Positions 21,030 through 31,719 are shown, numbered from the stretch's first letter. The stretch: 64,000 nt of DNA from Bimastos eiseni (GCA_959347315.1 OY365814.1:2655661-2719660), one strand, 5' to 3'. Notes: generated by a model from the letters alone, not told the origin. Translations and numbers: made by a program.

Positions 21030-21590
21030 ACATCTTGCTTTCTTCACTGATGTTTTAGGGTTTCTTATAGTAAGCAATAGTATTTTTGAAAACACTAGTT
21101 AAGGAGTTTTGACGTTTATAGGGCATAAAGCCTTTTCTAACGCTTTTATCTGATAGGCCCTAAGGTTTCACTAAAACATAATTTGATCAATTCTCTCGTA
21201 ATCCGTCTCTGTTTCCATTTCTTGGCGAAAATTAGTATTGTCATCCTTGCCCGTTTCAACCTGGATGATGACAGATGGATATGAAAATCTGGAAAAAGAT
21301 ACCCAACAGAAGAGTGGCAAAGTCGGACAGTTGAACCTGTCAAAGATGCAGACAACTAGAAGAAAAAGAAGAAAAAGAAGAAGAAGAAGACGAAGAATTC
21401 ATTTGATAAAATCTGTATATTTATTGTGATGTCCTTTGTTGAGTTCATGACAAATGTGTTCTTCAGTATCTGTGGCTTTCTTGAATTTTAATTTTCACAT
21501 TAGGTTTGATGACTTCAGAAATTGAAGACAGTCACTGACTTATTTTCAAACCCTAATATGTCTGTCATCTTTCAGCCTACTGCCTCATGA
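21030..21590. other. Unassigned, with a short (AAG)n tract
   Basis: No gene recognised. A GAAGAAAAAGAAGAAGAAG run lies near 21360-21400 and gives an Arg/Lys-rich frame by composition only. Confidence 0.4.
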
Positions 21591-21790
21591 GCTCGATCTT
21601 CGTTTAAGCCGCGCCGAGCCGAGCCGAGCCTTCTCGGTGTGGACCCTCCGTTTGGAATGGACTTCCGCTAGCGCTGCGCAATCTCCCTAGACCTTCTATC
21701 GTATCCTCAAGTGTTTTTTGCTTGGCCGCAGTCCGGTTGATAGCGCCTCTGAGGTTTATTGAAGGGGCGCTATATAAATTTTTGAAATGA
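21590..21790 (+). mobile_element. L2/CR1-like LINE 3' tail
   Basis: Frame-shifted remains of the RT end (TGPSVWNGLPLALRNLPRPS read around 21640-21700) are followed by the tail GGGGCGCTATATAAATTTTTG. The same GGCGCTATATAAAT or GGCGCCATAT ending recurs at 62030 and, inverted, near 42950, 58400, 62290 and 62700, so this tail belongs to an abundant family. Confidence 0.65.
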
Positions 21791-22310
21791 GCGAACGAAT
21801 GAAAATAGGCAGCCTTAAATGTAGTTTACATTGTGTGCAAAAATGGTTGAAAACTGCAGACACTTTTAGCCATTCAATTCCGGTTAAGGCAGACAATGAT
21901 CTAGGGACGTGGATACCAGGCACCCTGAAACTGAACTCCTGTGTTGGAGATGTTTTTGCTGAGTTTAATATATTGTTTTCGGTATAATGAGGTCACCCAC
22001 AGCATGGAGCTATCAAATTCTACATTAAGCCCAATGCGGGCAGTTTACTAACTGATTCGATTTAGCTCAGCGATTATGTTCACTGATTACTATCAACCAA
22101 TAAAGCAGGAAGAATTATTTTATGACAAATTTGAACACAGTAGCAAACTGGTACGGATGTCTTTAGCCATGTGACTTTAAATGGATGCTCTCTCCATCAT
22201 TTCTCTTACATAGTCTAGACTCTAGTTGATGACCAAAATTATGTTTCTCGCCTATAATAGTTATCATGGTATTTAATTGAGGCGGAAGCATCTATGAATC
22301 GTTGCTATGC
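21790..22310. other. Unassigned intergenic stretch
   Basis: No gene or repeat recognised. The 66-codon plus-strand frame at 21787-21987 has no known domain. Confidence 0.35.
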
Positions 22311-22317
22311 GACGGAT

Positions 22318-22594
22318 CTATCAAAAAATCAATAAATCTATCTATCCATCCATCCGTCCATCCATCAATCCATCCATCCGTCCATATATCCATCCATATA
22401 TCCATCCACCCATCCATCCATTCATTCATTCATCTCAAATCCATCCATTAAGGAAACCATTATTCTATTCATTCACCCATTCACCCATTATATCCGTCCA
22501 TCCATCCATCCATTCAGTCAGTCATCCATCCATCCACCCGGCAATCCATTCATCAATCCATCTATCGGTCTATTTTTATTATTGTTATTGTTAC

Positions 22595-22637
<43 letters not shown>

Positions 22638-22640
22638 ACG
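22318..22640. repeat. (ATCC)n and (ATT)n microsatellites
   Basis: Imperfect CATC/ATCC repeats (22320-22560) run into (TTA)n at 22575-22636. The array abuts the 3' end of the R4-like element on the minus strand. A comparable array with the phrase CATTAAGGAAA lies beside the other R4-like copy (28220-28325). Confidence 0.9.
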
Positions 22641-22693
22641 GTGTTATCAATTTCAAGTGAAAATTAATGGCAATGTCGTCCGAAGTAACCCTG

Positions 22694-23286
22694 CTAGTTG
22701 GACTCCTGAGCAGCGAAAGTTCCCTTGAAAGCAAATCCTTTGTAGCGTTGAATAGTCATCGAGATGCGCTGGTAGAGGAAAGTTATCTCCCTTTGCTCCC
22801 CAGTGACGGCACTCAGTTTGTGTCCCAGTTCCGAAAGGAAGCTTTGACCTTCGGAATTGATGGGGCCAAAGGTTTCGAATGCCACCGGTGTGAGACGTAC
22901 GTGGAGACTAGCTGGGCGTATTTCTGAGTTTTGAGGTTCGCCGCCCTCTCGGCCGCTGCGCCCGCTCTTTGTGACGTTTCTGGCTGATACGACATTGCCA
23001 TTGTATCTGTCGCGTCCCATATCAAACATCGCCCTGCCCGCCATGGTATATGAGTGAGTCCGGCTGGTCTTTTTCCATCATATCGGGTCAAGCCCATCGG
23101 CTCTTTGACAGTGGGGATCCCTGCACGGATTAGACCCCTATAAATAAGGTCGTTCAGGACCGCGTGTCTGAGCCAGCGTCCCAGGCCACATAAGAGTACG
23201 TGATATCCGTTTCCCTCGACCAGGGCACCGCATGAGCAGCAATGAAGTAAATAGACGGGTAACCCAAATCTGTAACCCACCGCCAT
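22694..23286 (-). pseudogene. CCHC and restriction-like endonuclease region of the R4-like element, copy 1
   Basis: Two overlapping frames cover the C-terminus. The first carries CCSCGALVEGNGYHVLLCG, a zinc knuckle, then RHAVLNDLIYRGLIRAG and GKRPAGLTHIPWRAGRCLIW followed by DAT, which fits the RPDG...W..GR...WD core of the endonuclease. The next frame has VAFETFGPINSEGQSFLSEL and FLYQRISMTIQRYKGFA, the usual end. The core RPD aspartate is alanine here (RPAG), and the frame is shifted, so this copy is probably inactive. Confidence 0.7.
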
Positions 23287-24562
23287 CCTTCAGGGCAGGG
23301 TCCCTCTTCGGCTTTCCTCGCAGAATCCTTGTCTGGAGCATATCAGTAGCTGCGGCCGATGCCAAGAAGGCTGGAAGTGCCAGCGAAACCACTGATCGAA
23401 TGCCCAGTCCTCCTCTTTTGATGGGCAGGGTGGCTTGGAGCCATGCCTCGTCGGTGAGAACATGATTGAGCACCTCAGCGAGGCCCACCCTCAAGGTCTT
23501 GTCATACTCCTCCAGTTCTTTGTGGCCTTCGCATGGGCAGCTACTGAGAGTATATAATAGTCGGGTGGCACTCAGCGTGTATCGGAGCAAGATGAGGGCG
23601 TTATGTGTGGCGATGGACGTTGGTTTTTCCATCATGCGCATTAGCTCCACTGTGCGCGCATTCAAAGTGTTCGTCAAGGCCGTATCCGTTGACAGAGGTG
23701 CGCCTAGGAGTGTGGCCTCTGGAGGGTTAGTCCATCTGAACTGCCTTAATGGTTCGAAGTCTCTCTGGATATCAGCAGAGGTCGAAATGATTTCGCATTT
23801 TGTTCGATTTAGGAAGAAGCCGAGTTTTTCGCAATTGGTTTCGAGTCTGTTTATATCATCCGCAACCTCCTCCGCCCTGCCACCGAGTGTTAGGTCGTCC
23901 AGAAAACCAACTATCAGCGGCGATTTCGTTTGGATGAGGATGGGCTGTAGAGGGAGACAGAAGAGTAAGGGACCCAAAGGGTCGCCTTGTTGGGGCCCCA
24001 CTTGGGACAAAACACAGTATCGACCGTATTTAAGATGTGAGTGTTCCAAGTAAGCTAGATTGCAAAAAGGTGCCAGTTCAGAAAGAATGTTATATAGTGC
24101 TGTCAACATTTCACGTCTGTATAGGCTGTTGAATGCGTTGGTGAAATATATTTTGGCTTTGATTGTTTCGTTGTCTAAACTGCTCAAAAATCGTCTTGTT
24201 GCGTGTACTGCTGCCTCACATCCTCTTGGTACACCAACTCCGACTTGTCTAGGAGAGAGGTATTCAGCAACTCTAGGCGCCGCGTAAGAGCTGGCACATT
24301 TGGCTGTCAGTCTGCGCCAATAGTAACCAATGACAATGGGTCTCAGACCTCCAGTGCTTTTCCTAAGGGCGAAGAGAGTTCCACCGAAAATGGTTGCTCG
24401 AATCCCAGAAGGGCATTCTCCTGCGAGAAGCAAGTTTACCAGAGCCGTAATGGCGGCTAGCAGAGATGGGCTTGATTCTGGTTGGCTTACTAACCCTAGG
24501 ATGTGCTGGAGGCCTAGGCCGTTTGGCCCCCGGCCGATCCCGCCGGGAAGTTGCGAATGCAT
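23138..24562 (-). CDS. Reverse transcriptase frame of the R4-like element, copy 1
   Basis: A long open frame of 474 codons on the minus strand, rare among the decayed elements here. RT signatures are GGIGRGPNGLGLQHILGL (entry), LRPIVIGYYWRRLTAKC, RGCEAAVHATRRFLSS, AKIYFTNAFNSLYRREML (motif A, with FTNAFN in place of the usual DFxxAFD), GPQQGDPLGPLLFCLPLQPI (motif B) and GFLDDLTLGG (motif C, coded at 23894-23905). Motif A has lost the expected aspartate (IYFTN), so activity is doubtful even though the frame is open. The end overlaps the next frame at the zinc knuckle. Confidence 0.75.
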   Translation of the reverse strand: MHSQLPGGIGRGPNGLGLQHILGLVSQPESSPSLLAAITALVNLLLAGECPSGIRATIFGGTLFALRKSTGGLRPIVIGYYWRRLTAKCASSYAAPRVAEYLSPRQVGVGVPRGCEAAVHATRRFLSSLDNETIKAKIYFTNAFNSLYRREMLTALYNILSELAPFCNLAYLEHSHLKYGRYCVLSQVGPQQGDPLGPLLFCLPLQPILIQTKSPLIVGFLDDLTLGGRAEEVADDINRLETNCEKLGFFLNRTKCEIISTSADIQRDFEPLRQFRWTNPPEATLLGAPLSTDTALTNTLNARTVELMRMMEKPTSIATHNALILLRYTLSATRLLYTLSSCPCEGHKELEEYDKTLRVGLAEVLNHVLTDEAWLQATLPIKRGGLGIRSVVSLALPAFLASAAATDMLQTRILRGKPKRDPALKDGGGLQIWVTRLFTSLLLMRCPGRGKRISRTLMWPGTLAQTRGPERPYL

Positions 24563-25364
24563 CTGATTAGGTTCTCCTCGGTCATCTGAAGCGGGGCGAC
24601 ATCCGGTGGCCTGGGCACTGGGTCATGGTTATGAGGTGGGGGCGGATGTTTTGTTTTGAGTTCCTCCCATGTGGTCTCGTTAATTGGGATTGGCTTGTCG
24701 TCCGAGCTCAGAATCCTAGCTGCTGTTCGGATATTCCCATCTTCCAACTTAGAGGCCACGGCTGAGGTCCTCGTTTGTTCCACTTGCTATCCTTTCTTTC
24801 TCTGATCTGATCCCTCTTGTCCGATAAAGAGCCAATCTCTCCGTGGAGCTTCTGGTTCATTAAATCGCTAGATCTTTATTTGATTTTTATAATCATGCTA
24901 TGGCGTCTGCCTCCTCTTGTGGGCTTGGCTAATGTCAATGCACCAAAGGCGAAAAGCTGCCGCCATTGGGCCAGGGAGCGTGGATCTAGGAGAATCTGTC
25001 CTATAATTGTGGTTAATAAGACGCTCAAACTTGGTCTGGCTGCTTTGGGCATGTGTTTCATCAGACTGACAGTCAAGCATGGATGAGGAATGGAATTGAC
25101 TACATTTATCTCATTTGTACCCAGAGATGGTGCTGACAGTTGTGTCATTGTATCAGGAGGGCCCTCTGTCAGGACATGGGGAACAATTGGTGATCTGTGA
25201 GAACCTGGGCACGGGTTGTCTCTCGGTCCATGTCTATACACGAGGCCATTCTTGTTGTGCAGTTTCCATTCGCTGTGGCATGCTTCGCAAATACCCTTTT
25301 GTTTGGTCCTTGAGCCCTCTTGTGAGTCAACGATCCGGGGTTGTTTGTTGTATGGAGAAGCCAT
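24514..25364 (-). pseudogene. N-terminal region of the R4-like element, copy 1
   Basis: Two frames. The first (24876-25364) has CEACHSEWKLHNKNGLVYRH with GPRDNPCPGS, a zinc-finger-like cluster, and ends with LLDPRSLAQWRQLFAFGALT and PTRGGRRH. The second (24514-24783) has RTAARILSSDDKPIPIN, PPPPHNHDPVPRPPDVAPLQ and LIRCIRNFPAGSAGG, which is the lead into RT. A frameshift or short gap separates them. Confidence 0.6.
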
Positions 25365-25439
25365 TCATCTGCGTAATATGGTCTTCCCACTCGGAGCGGG
25401 CCGTGACGGGTCTTTGTTGTTAAGACACATGGATAACAG

Positions 25440-25835
25440 AAGGAGAAGAGAATGAAGTGGGTTGAATGGAACCAGATGTATACAAATTCGGTTTCAAATG
25501 TTAAAAAATGAACGTCTTTACTGCGTTGCTATAGCAATACGTATTATGACGTCGTGGGATTTTATAACTGCTAAACGGCGAATATAATGGAGTTAAAATC
25601 TTGTTTCCACTTGCATAAGTTACACATTTTGAGCTAAAATCTTGAAAAATCTGTTGAGTAATATAAGAAAATATATAAAAATCTCTTATCCTGGCATCCA
25701 TTTAAACGAAATGACATAACAATCGTGCGCTGACGAACTCTCACTGCTTCAAAAAACAGCTTAATTCTAGGATAGATAAATCCATCGACTGCCTTCTAAT
25801 ATGTCCAGCCCCCGCTCCAGCTCCAGAATTCATTA
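25440..25835. other. Unassigned spacer between two R4-like elements
   Basis: No gene recognised. It ends in the (ATT)n(AGT)n tract at 25833-25861 into which the second R4-like copy appears inserted. Confidence 0.4.
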
Positions 25836-25861
25836 TTATTATTATTATTAGTAGTAGTAGT

Positions 25862-27540
25862 AAGGAAAAACTTAAAGTGAAACCCTTCCAAGCCACAGAA
25901 AAGCAGGTCCTCGCACGGATCCGCTCCTTCCCGTTAGGTTCTTCAGAGGGACCAGACGGTCTTCGACCACAGCATCTGGTGGACCTGGTGAATTGGATCC
26001 TCAACAGGGAGACCCTCTTATCCTTTTGATCTTTTGCCTTCCATTGCAGCCATTCTTACAGGAGATGTCGTCACCATTGGTACTGGGCTACAGGGATGAT
26101 CTATCCCTAGAAGGAGAGGAAGCGATGGTGGCGGAAGATGTGAGAATGGTGGAACAGCGAGGAGAGGAACGAGGGCTTCGACTAACCAAAACAAATGCGA
26201 GATCATCATTCGCCAAGACAGACTGGTTTCCGACCATGTCTTCAAGCCATATGTGTCAATTTCTCCGGAAAGAGCCTGTTTGCTGGGCGCACCATTGTTC
26301 ACCAGCGAGGCCTTGACGACATGTCTGGATGGTAGATGTAAGGAACTGGCCTTAGCAGTAACCAGACTAGAGTCTGTAGCCAAACACGACGCTCTGGTGC
26401 TCCTCAGATGTTCGCTCAGTTCCCAGAAATTGATATATACGTTAAGATGCAGCTCATGCACGGGTCACTCTTTGCTACACACATTCGACGACCTTCTTCG
26501 AAGCGGTTTAAAGGCAGTTCTCAACATCGCCCTATCAAACGACCAATGGTTTCAAGCATCATTGCCAGTAAAGATGGGAGGCTTATGAATACGTCGAGTG
26601 ACCTCGCTGGCGCTTTCCGCCTATTTGGCTTCCCGCTGCGAGCACCCGAGCACTGCAGTCCTCGATGTTGGGCAGCACCTGGTCTAACGAATTGCTTGAG
26701 AAGATGCAACATCTGTGGGTGCAACGAGAGCCGAACGATGCATCCGGGCAATGATGCAGCACACAAGCAATCAAACTGGGACAAGCCGCTACTGCAGAAG
26801 GCAGCTGCCGAGCAGAGCATTGCCCAAACCGACACATACCATCAGGCGCGATTCAAGGCAGCCGCAGCACCGCATGCCGGAGACTGGCTCTTTGCTCTAC
26901 CAATCACTTCATGTGGACTTCGGCTAGACGACGATGCGGTCAGAATTAGAGTGGGTCTCCGTCTGGTGACACGCATATGTGACCCACACGCATGCCCATG
27001 CGGGTCATGAGTCAGTGCGGAAGGAGCACACGGGCTTTCTTGCGGTCTTGGGCCAGGGCGGTTCGCCAGGCACGCAGCATTAAACGACATAATCAGTCGT
27101 AGCCTCACACGCGCTGGTTTCCCAAACATTAAGAAACCCTCTGGACTCTCCAGAACGGACGGAAAACGCCCTGATGGTCTGACGCTGATTCCATGGCGAA
27201 GAGGAAGGAACCTGATATGGGATGCGACAGTGATTGACACCGTGGCTCCATCATATCTCGAAACGACGTCATCTTCGGTGGGGGCTGCAGCGGAGGTGGC
27301 AACCACCAGGAAGACCATCAAGTACAGCCAGCTCGCTGTTAGCTATCTCTTCGTTAGCTTGGCCTTTGAGACCATGGGCCCAGTCAGCAACGACGGAATA
27401 GACTTCATCAAAGACTTGGGTCGCCTTCTGACACATGTCATCTGAGACCCTAGAGAGACAAGCCACTTGTTCCAACGATTGTCAGTTTGCATCCAGCGCT
27501 TCAATGCAGTTGCCTTCAGAGGCTCTTCATGCAGCTATAA
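25862..27540 (+). mobile_element. R4/Dong-like LINE, copy 2, internally deleted
   Basis: A plus-strand copy, diverged from copy 1. It begins right after (ATT)n(AGT)n with the RT entry region (EGPDGLRPQHLVDLV, other frame) and then jumps at about 25990 to DPQQGDPLILLIFCLPLQPF, so about 150 codons including motif A are deleted. Motif C reads LGYRDDLSLEG (YRDD at 26089-26100). Downstream are LPVKMGGL, the CCHC knuckle (DPHACPCGS, then HGLSCG), and the endonuclease. It ends in (TAA)n at 27535-27620. Stops at several points show it is dead. Confidence 0.75.
25993..27445 (+). pseudogene. RT, zinc knuckle and endonuclease remains, copy 2
   Basis: At least four frames are needed: 25993-26316 (RT motifs B and C), 26253-26588 (LLGAPLFTSEALTTCLDGRC, ASLPVKMGGL), 26408-27010 (the end of RT and PCGS of the knuckle) and about 27060-27445. 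The last has LNDIISRSLTRAGFPNIKKP, GKRPDGLTLIPWRRGRNLIW and DATVIDTVAPSYLETTSSS, then KYSQLAVSYLFVSLAFETMG. Here the RPDG aspartate and the WD are intact, unlike copy 1. Confidence 0.7.
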
Positions 27541-27709
27541 TAATGATAGTAATAATAATAACACTAATAATAATACTAATAATAGTAATAATATTAATAA
27601 TAATAATAATAATAATAATTGGTATTATTATAATAATATTATAAAATAATAATATTAATAATTGGTATTATTATAATAATAATATAAAATAATAATAATA
27701 ATAATAAAA

Positions 27710-27744
<35 letters not shown>

Positions 27745-27745
27745 A
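27533..27745. repeat. (TAA)n microsatellite with inverted halves
   Basis: TAA/ATA repeats on the left, two GGTATTATTATAATAATA units in the middle and (ATT)n at 27710-27741, so the tract can fold back on itself. It follows the 3' end of the second R4-like element. Confidence 0.9.
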
Positions 27746-27879
27746 TGGATAATTTCTAGAGAGCTGTAACGCAGCCATACCGCTATTAATGTGGTTTACA
27801 ACAACACATTCTGCAAACTAACAAGAATAATCATACTATAATAATAACTCCCCGCTTCACAACAACATTATGCTTATTG

Positions 27880-28320
27880 ATGTATGTATGTATGTATATA
27901 TGTATGTATATTTGTATGTATGTATGTATGTATGTATGTATGCATGCATGTATGTATGTATGTAAGTATGTATGTATGTGTGTATGTATGTAAGTATGTA
28001 TGTATGTGTGTATGTATGTATGTATGTATGTATGTATGTATGTACGTATGTATGTATGTAAGTATGTATGTATGTGTGTATGTATGTATGTATGTATGTA
28101 TGTGTGTATGTATGTATGTATGTATGTATGTATGAAAGTATGTATGTATGTATGTATGTATGAAGTATGTATGTATCTATCTATCTATCTATCTGTCTGT
28201 CTGTCTATCTGTCTGTCTGTCTATTTATCTATCCATCGATCCATCCATCCATCCAACCATCCAACCATCCATCCATCCATCCTTCCATCTATCAACGAAT
28301 CCATCTCGAACCCATTAAGG
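27880..28320. repeat. (TGTA)n, (TATC)n, (TCTG)n and (ATCC)n tetranucleotide arrays
   Basis: About 290 bp of near-pure TGTA/TATG units (27883-28180), then TATC, TCTG and CATC/ATCC units to 28290. The Met-Tyr-Val-Cys translations from it are artefacts. The end, with CCCATTAAGGAAA, resembles 22440-22460. Confidence 0.95.
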
Positions 28321-28621
28321 AAAGGGTACACACATACATTCACTACGCATGTAGATTTACAATCATGCATGTCCGTCCTTTTGTGTGTATCTAACATTAC
28401 TTATTATTTTGAAATTTGTTTTACCTTTAAGAAGACAACTAAGTGTATTAGTAATCGAGAGCAACTTCGACGACATACACTATCAGTTGATAATCTATAT
28501 CAGGCTTCAATTCATGCACATGACATTAATGCAGCAGCTTCCCTACAGTGAAAGTCAAACAACGGCAATTAGTATTTCCTACATACTGATCCAGCACTTC
28601 CTGATTTAAAAACACACAATT

Positions 28622-29398
28622 ATGTCTTATCTTATTATCTTGTCCGATTATGTCAGTCGCCAGGTGACCAAGATGGACGTAAAAAATACTTACGTGCATT
28701 CACAAATTGTTTTTTCTTATTTTTTGTCGAGTTTTGGGCTTGTTTTATATCTCGGATCATGGATTTTTTTCACCACTAACTGGATCACTGTTCATCAATC
28801 GGTAAATGAAAAAGTTTTTCTCACGGCGGAGTACGAGAATTTAAATTTTACAACCCGTTTTTATATTATACAGCCGTTAGACGCTCGTAGCACAGCGAGT
28901 CGGAACGTAACTCTGGATGTTGACATTGACCTCTTAACAACTTTACTCGGTCAACAACGGTTATCAGTCTGGCAATTTCACCTCTTCTCGTCGTACTCTG
29001 ACATGAATGTGCAGTGTAATCGAATGTCGAAAAGTTACCCCATGCAAGCGTTAACTGTACGAATAAGCCCCGCGCTGCGTCACATTACAGGGGCTTTGTT
29101 ATGGTTATGTCCCCAGCGCCGTCGTTCTTCATCATGTATAGCTGTTGCATTTCTTCTGTTACTATCGGGTGATATTGAAAGCAACCCTGGGCCACTCTCC
29201 CGCAAAGCCCAGTTCAATAAGCCTACATTGAAATCATCGTCTATAAACTTTGGCAGCTTCAACATCCGTTCAGCCATCCGTCGCTCAGTCATCATACATG
29301 ACCTCATCAGAGACGAGAGGCTGGACACATTGTCATTATGTGAGACGTGGATCTGTGCTGACACTCTTGATTGTATCAAGCGTGACATCGCAAATTAG
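28622..29398 (+). CDS. CR1-like ORF with 2A ribosome-skipping motif and endonuclease start
   Basis: An open frame of 258 codons. Residues 1-180 include a hydrophobic stretch (SYFLSSFGLVLYLGSWIFF) and no known domain. The 2A motif GDIESNPGP is at residues 183-191 (29168-29194), preceded by the hydrophobic AVAFLLLLS that is usual for 2A. At such motifs the ribosome skips a peptide bond between the last Gly and Pro, releasing the upstream part. After it come INFGSFNIRSAIRRS and LDTLSLCETWI, the first two endonuclease motifs. The frame stops at 29398, so the enzyme is truncated. Confidence 0.7.
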   Translation: MSYLIILSDYVSRQVTKMDVKNTYVHSQIVFSYFLSSFGLVLYLGSWIFFTTNWITVHQSVNEKVFLTAEYENLNFTTRFYIIQPLDARSTASRNVTLDVDIDLLTTLLGQQRLSVWQFHLFSSYSDMNVQCNRMSKSYPMQALTVRISPALRHITGALLWLCPQRRRSSSCIAVAFLLLLSGDIESNPGPLSRKAQFNKPTLKSSSINFGSFNIRSAIRRSVIIHDLIRDERLDTLSLCETWICADTLDCIKRDIAN

Positions 29399-30179
29399 TA
29401 CTTTGAAAACTACTGACTTCCAATCATCGCCAACCAGCGCGTCATGTATTCCGAAACATCAAAGCAATAGACCCTTTAAAACTCAGTGACTTGTTAACTG
29501 ACTCAGACCTATTCACAGCTCCTGCAAGCAGTGCAAACGACTTTGCAATACAAATGAAAACAACAGTGTCACTGATATTGGACAAACTCGCTTCGATTCA
29601 GACTTGCTACAGGCGACCATCTAAACCTATTACTAGATGGCTCTCATCTGAAGCATCCCGGGTGAAGAAGAAACGTCGTCGACGTGAAAGAAAGTGGAAA
29701 CATTCTGGGCTTGATGAGGACAGACAGTGTTATCGTCGACAATGCCGTGTAACAAATAAACTCATAAATGATTCACGCAGCTCGCATTTCTGCAGCCAAC
29801 TTGAAAGTGCTGAGAATCCTCGGGACACACTCAAAGGATATGAACAACTGCCAACACTCAGACACAGAAAATGAGACTCTTTGTGCAAATTTTTCTGCAT
29901 TTTTGTTAACAAAATTATCGATCTTAAAATTTAATGTAAAGTTGCTAGATGTCCTGCTAATTTAGTGTGGAGTGACCTGCTGCTTGACTCCGAATCCTCC
30001 GGCCCTGCCTTCGATGACATACCGCCTGTCACATTCTTTGAAGTCTTTAATCTTCTCAAAAGCATGGTTCCTAAATCATGAGCATTGGGCTTCATACCTA
30101 CATTACTCATCGTCTCTTGTTCTGATGTATTCTCTCACCTCATTGCACACTTGGCCAACCTATATTTTACTGAGGGGTG

Positions 30180-31650
30180 ATCATGTTCAAGTCTGCTTTA
30201 CTCACGCCTTTACTTAAAAAGCCTGACCTTGACACAAGCAATTAGTCTAACTTCAGACCTATCTCCAACCTCAATAACATTTCCAAGATCATTGAACGTC
30301 TTTTTCTTATGCGTATCAAGACACACATTACTTCCTCTCCCAACTACAGTCCCTACCAGTAAGCATATTGCGAAGGCTACTACACGGAAACTGCTCTTGT
30401 CTCTACACTAGATTACATCTTCTCATCTATTGACAATAGTAAAGCCTGCCTCTCTGCGTGTCTTGACCTTAGTGCAACCTTTGACACTGTAGACCACCAG
30501 TTACTCCTTTCAAGACTTGCAAAAAGCTTTGGTGTCTCTGGGACTGCCTTACACTGGTTTGCTTCGTACCTGGTTGACCGCAATCAGCAGGTGGGCAATG
30601 GATCTGCTCAGTCAGAGCCCACACTTTGCACTGCTGGAGTGCCACAGGATCTGTCTTCGGCCCTTTATTATTTACAGTCTTTACTTCCCCAATCAGTCGC
30701 ATGGCTAAACACTTTGGAATTCAATTACAACAGTATGCAGATGATACTCAGCTCCATATTGCTCTGTCACACACCCATCAATGTCTGGTAAACTAAAACT
30801 GGAAGAATACCTTTCATCCATTTATGCATAGTTCTGTTTCATTGGTTTGGCCATAAACCCAGACAAGTCAAATTGTATTTGGCTCATGTCAACGCCTGCG
30901 TTCTTTCCCCATGCTCTTTAGCATTGAACTGACGGGCACTGCTGTGCGGCTTTCATGCTCTGTCAAAACACTTGGGATTGCCCTCGACAGTAAGCTCCCA
31001 TTTTGACCTCACATAGCAGCCTGTGTAAATCTTGTTTCTACCACATCAGGGCAATATGTCACATAAGGCCGGCTCTAACTACAAATATGTATGAAACTAT
31101 AACTTGCTCACTTGTCTCCTCTCGCCTCGATTATGCTAATTCACTGTCGGTCTCTCAGACCTTGAACTCAAAAGGCTTCAACGTATCCAAAATACCTTAG
31201 ATCGATTAGTGCTACGTGTCCCACTACGAACATGCTCCTCTGCCCTACTCCACCAGCTACATTGGCTTCCTGTTGAATTCAGAATCATATTTAAGTTGGC
31301 TTGTTTGACCTACAAAGCCCTCATCACCAGTACACCTACCTATAGTCATGCTCTACTAACTCCTTACATTCCTCCTCGTTGCTTACGATCATCAGGTACA
31401 GGTCTTTTAGTTTAACCACGATGCAGAACAGTTATGGGCTCTCGTGCATTTCATGTCTCTGCTCTCAACGAATGGAATCGACTCCCACTTTCTCTTCGTA
31501 GCTCAAATTCAATTCCTCCCTTTAAAAAGCGACTCAAAACTCACTATTTCTCTTTGGCTTTCAAGGATTTGGAAATCTAATTGCATCTTCTCCTGGCGAC
31601 TGACTATCCGCGCCTCAGATTCACATTTAGGTATGACCTTGTGAGCGTTA
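30180..31650 (+). pseudogene. Reverse transcriptase of the CR1-like 2A element
   Basis: RT motifs in order over several frames: SNFRPISNLNNISKIIERLF (near 30245-30305), CLDLSATFDTVDHQLLLSRL (30460-30520), TCWFASYLVDRNQQVGNGS region (30545-30600), a broken GVPQ box (30633) and YADD at 30734-30745 with DTQLHIAL after it. The C-terminal part has LKRLQRIQNTLDRLVLR, LHWLPVEFRIIFKLACLTYK and GSRAFHVSALNEWNRLPLS. Frameshifts and stops make it non-functional. Confidence 0.8.
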
Positions 31651-31719
31651 CAAATTTAATAAATAAATAAATGAATCTATAAATGGCGTTTGAAGCACTT
31701 CGACCGCATCAAGTTGCAT

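Larger units (their letters stand above)
22660..25440 (-). mobile_element. R4/Dong-like LINE with restriction-like endonuclease, copy 1
   Basis: A minus-strand element of about 2.8 kb, nearly full ORF length in three or four frames. In order: an N-terminal cysteine/histidine finger (near 25200-25300), a linker, RT (23138-24562), a CCHC knuckle and a PD-(D/E)XK-like endonuclease region (22694-23286). LINEs with a single ORF and this domain order include R2, R4 and related clades. The 3' end on the minus strand meets (TAA)n, the target type known for Dong/R4 elements. The clade call is inferred from this context. Confidence 0.7.
28600..31690 (+). mobile_element. CR1-like LINE carrying a 2A motif
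   Basis: A plus-strand element of about 3.1 kb: an N-terminal protein part with 2A and the start of the endonuclease (28622-29398), a short charged frame (29491-29874), and RT (30180-31650). The tail is TTTAATAAATAAATAAATGA near 31658-31672. Most of the endonuclease is missing, so there was an internal deletion around 29400-29490, and RT has many breaks. 2A sequences in CR1-like ORFs are known from sea urchin and lancelet; this copy fits that pattern. Confidence 0.8.

Noticed and set aside
22307..22660. Open frame rich in Pro-Ser-Ile-His
   Set aside because: Translation of the (ATCC)n and (ATT)n arrays.
23466..24053. Plus-strand open frame of 195 codons
   Set aside because: Antisense shadow of the R4-like reverse transcriptase on the minus strand.
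27884..28135. Long Met-Tyr-Val-Cys repeat open frames
   Set aside because: They are translations of a (TGTA)n microsatellite; no codon bias, domain or splice context supports a protein.
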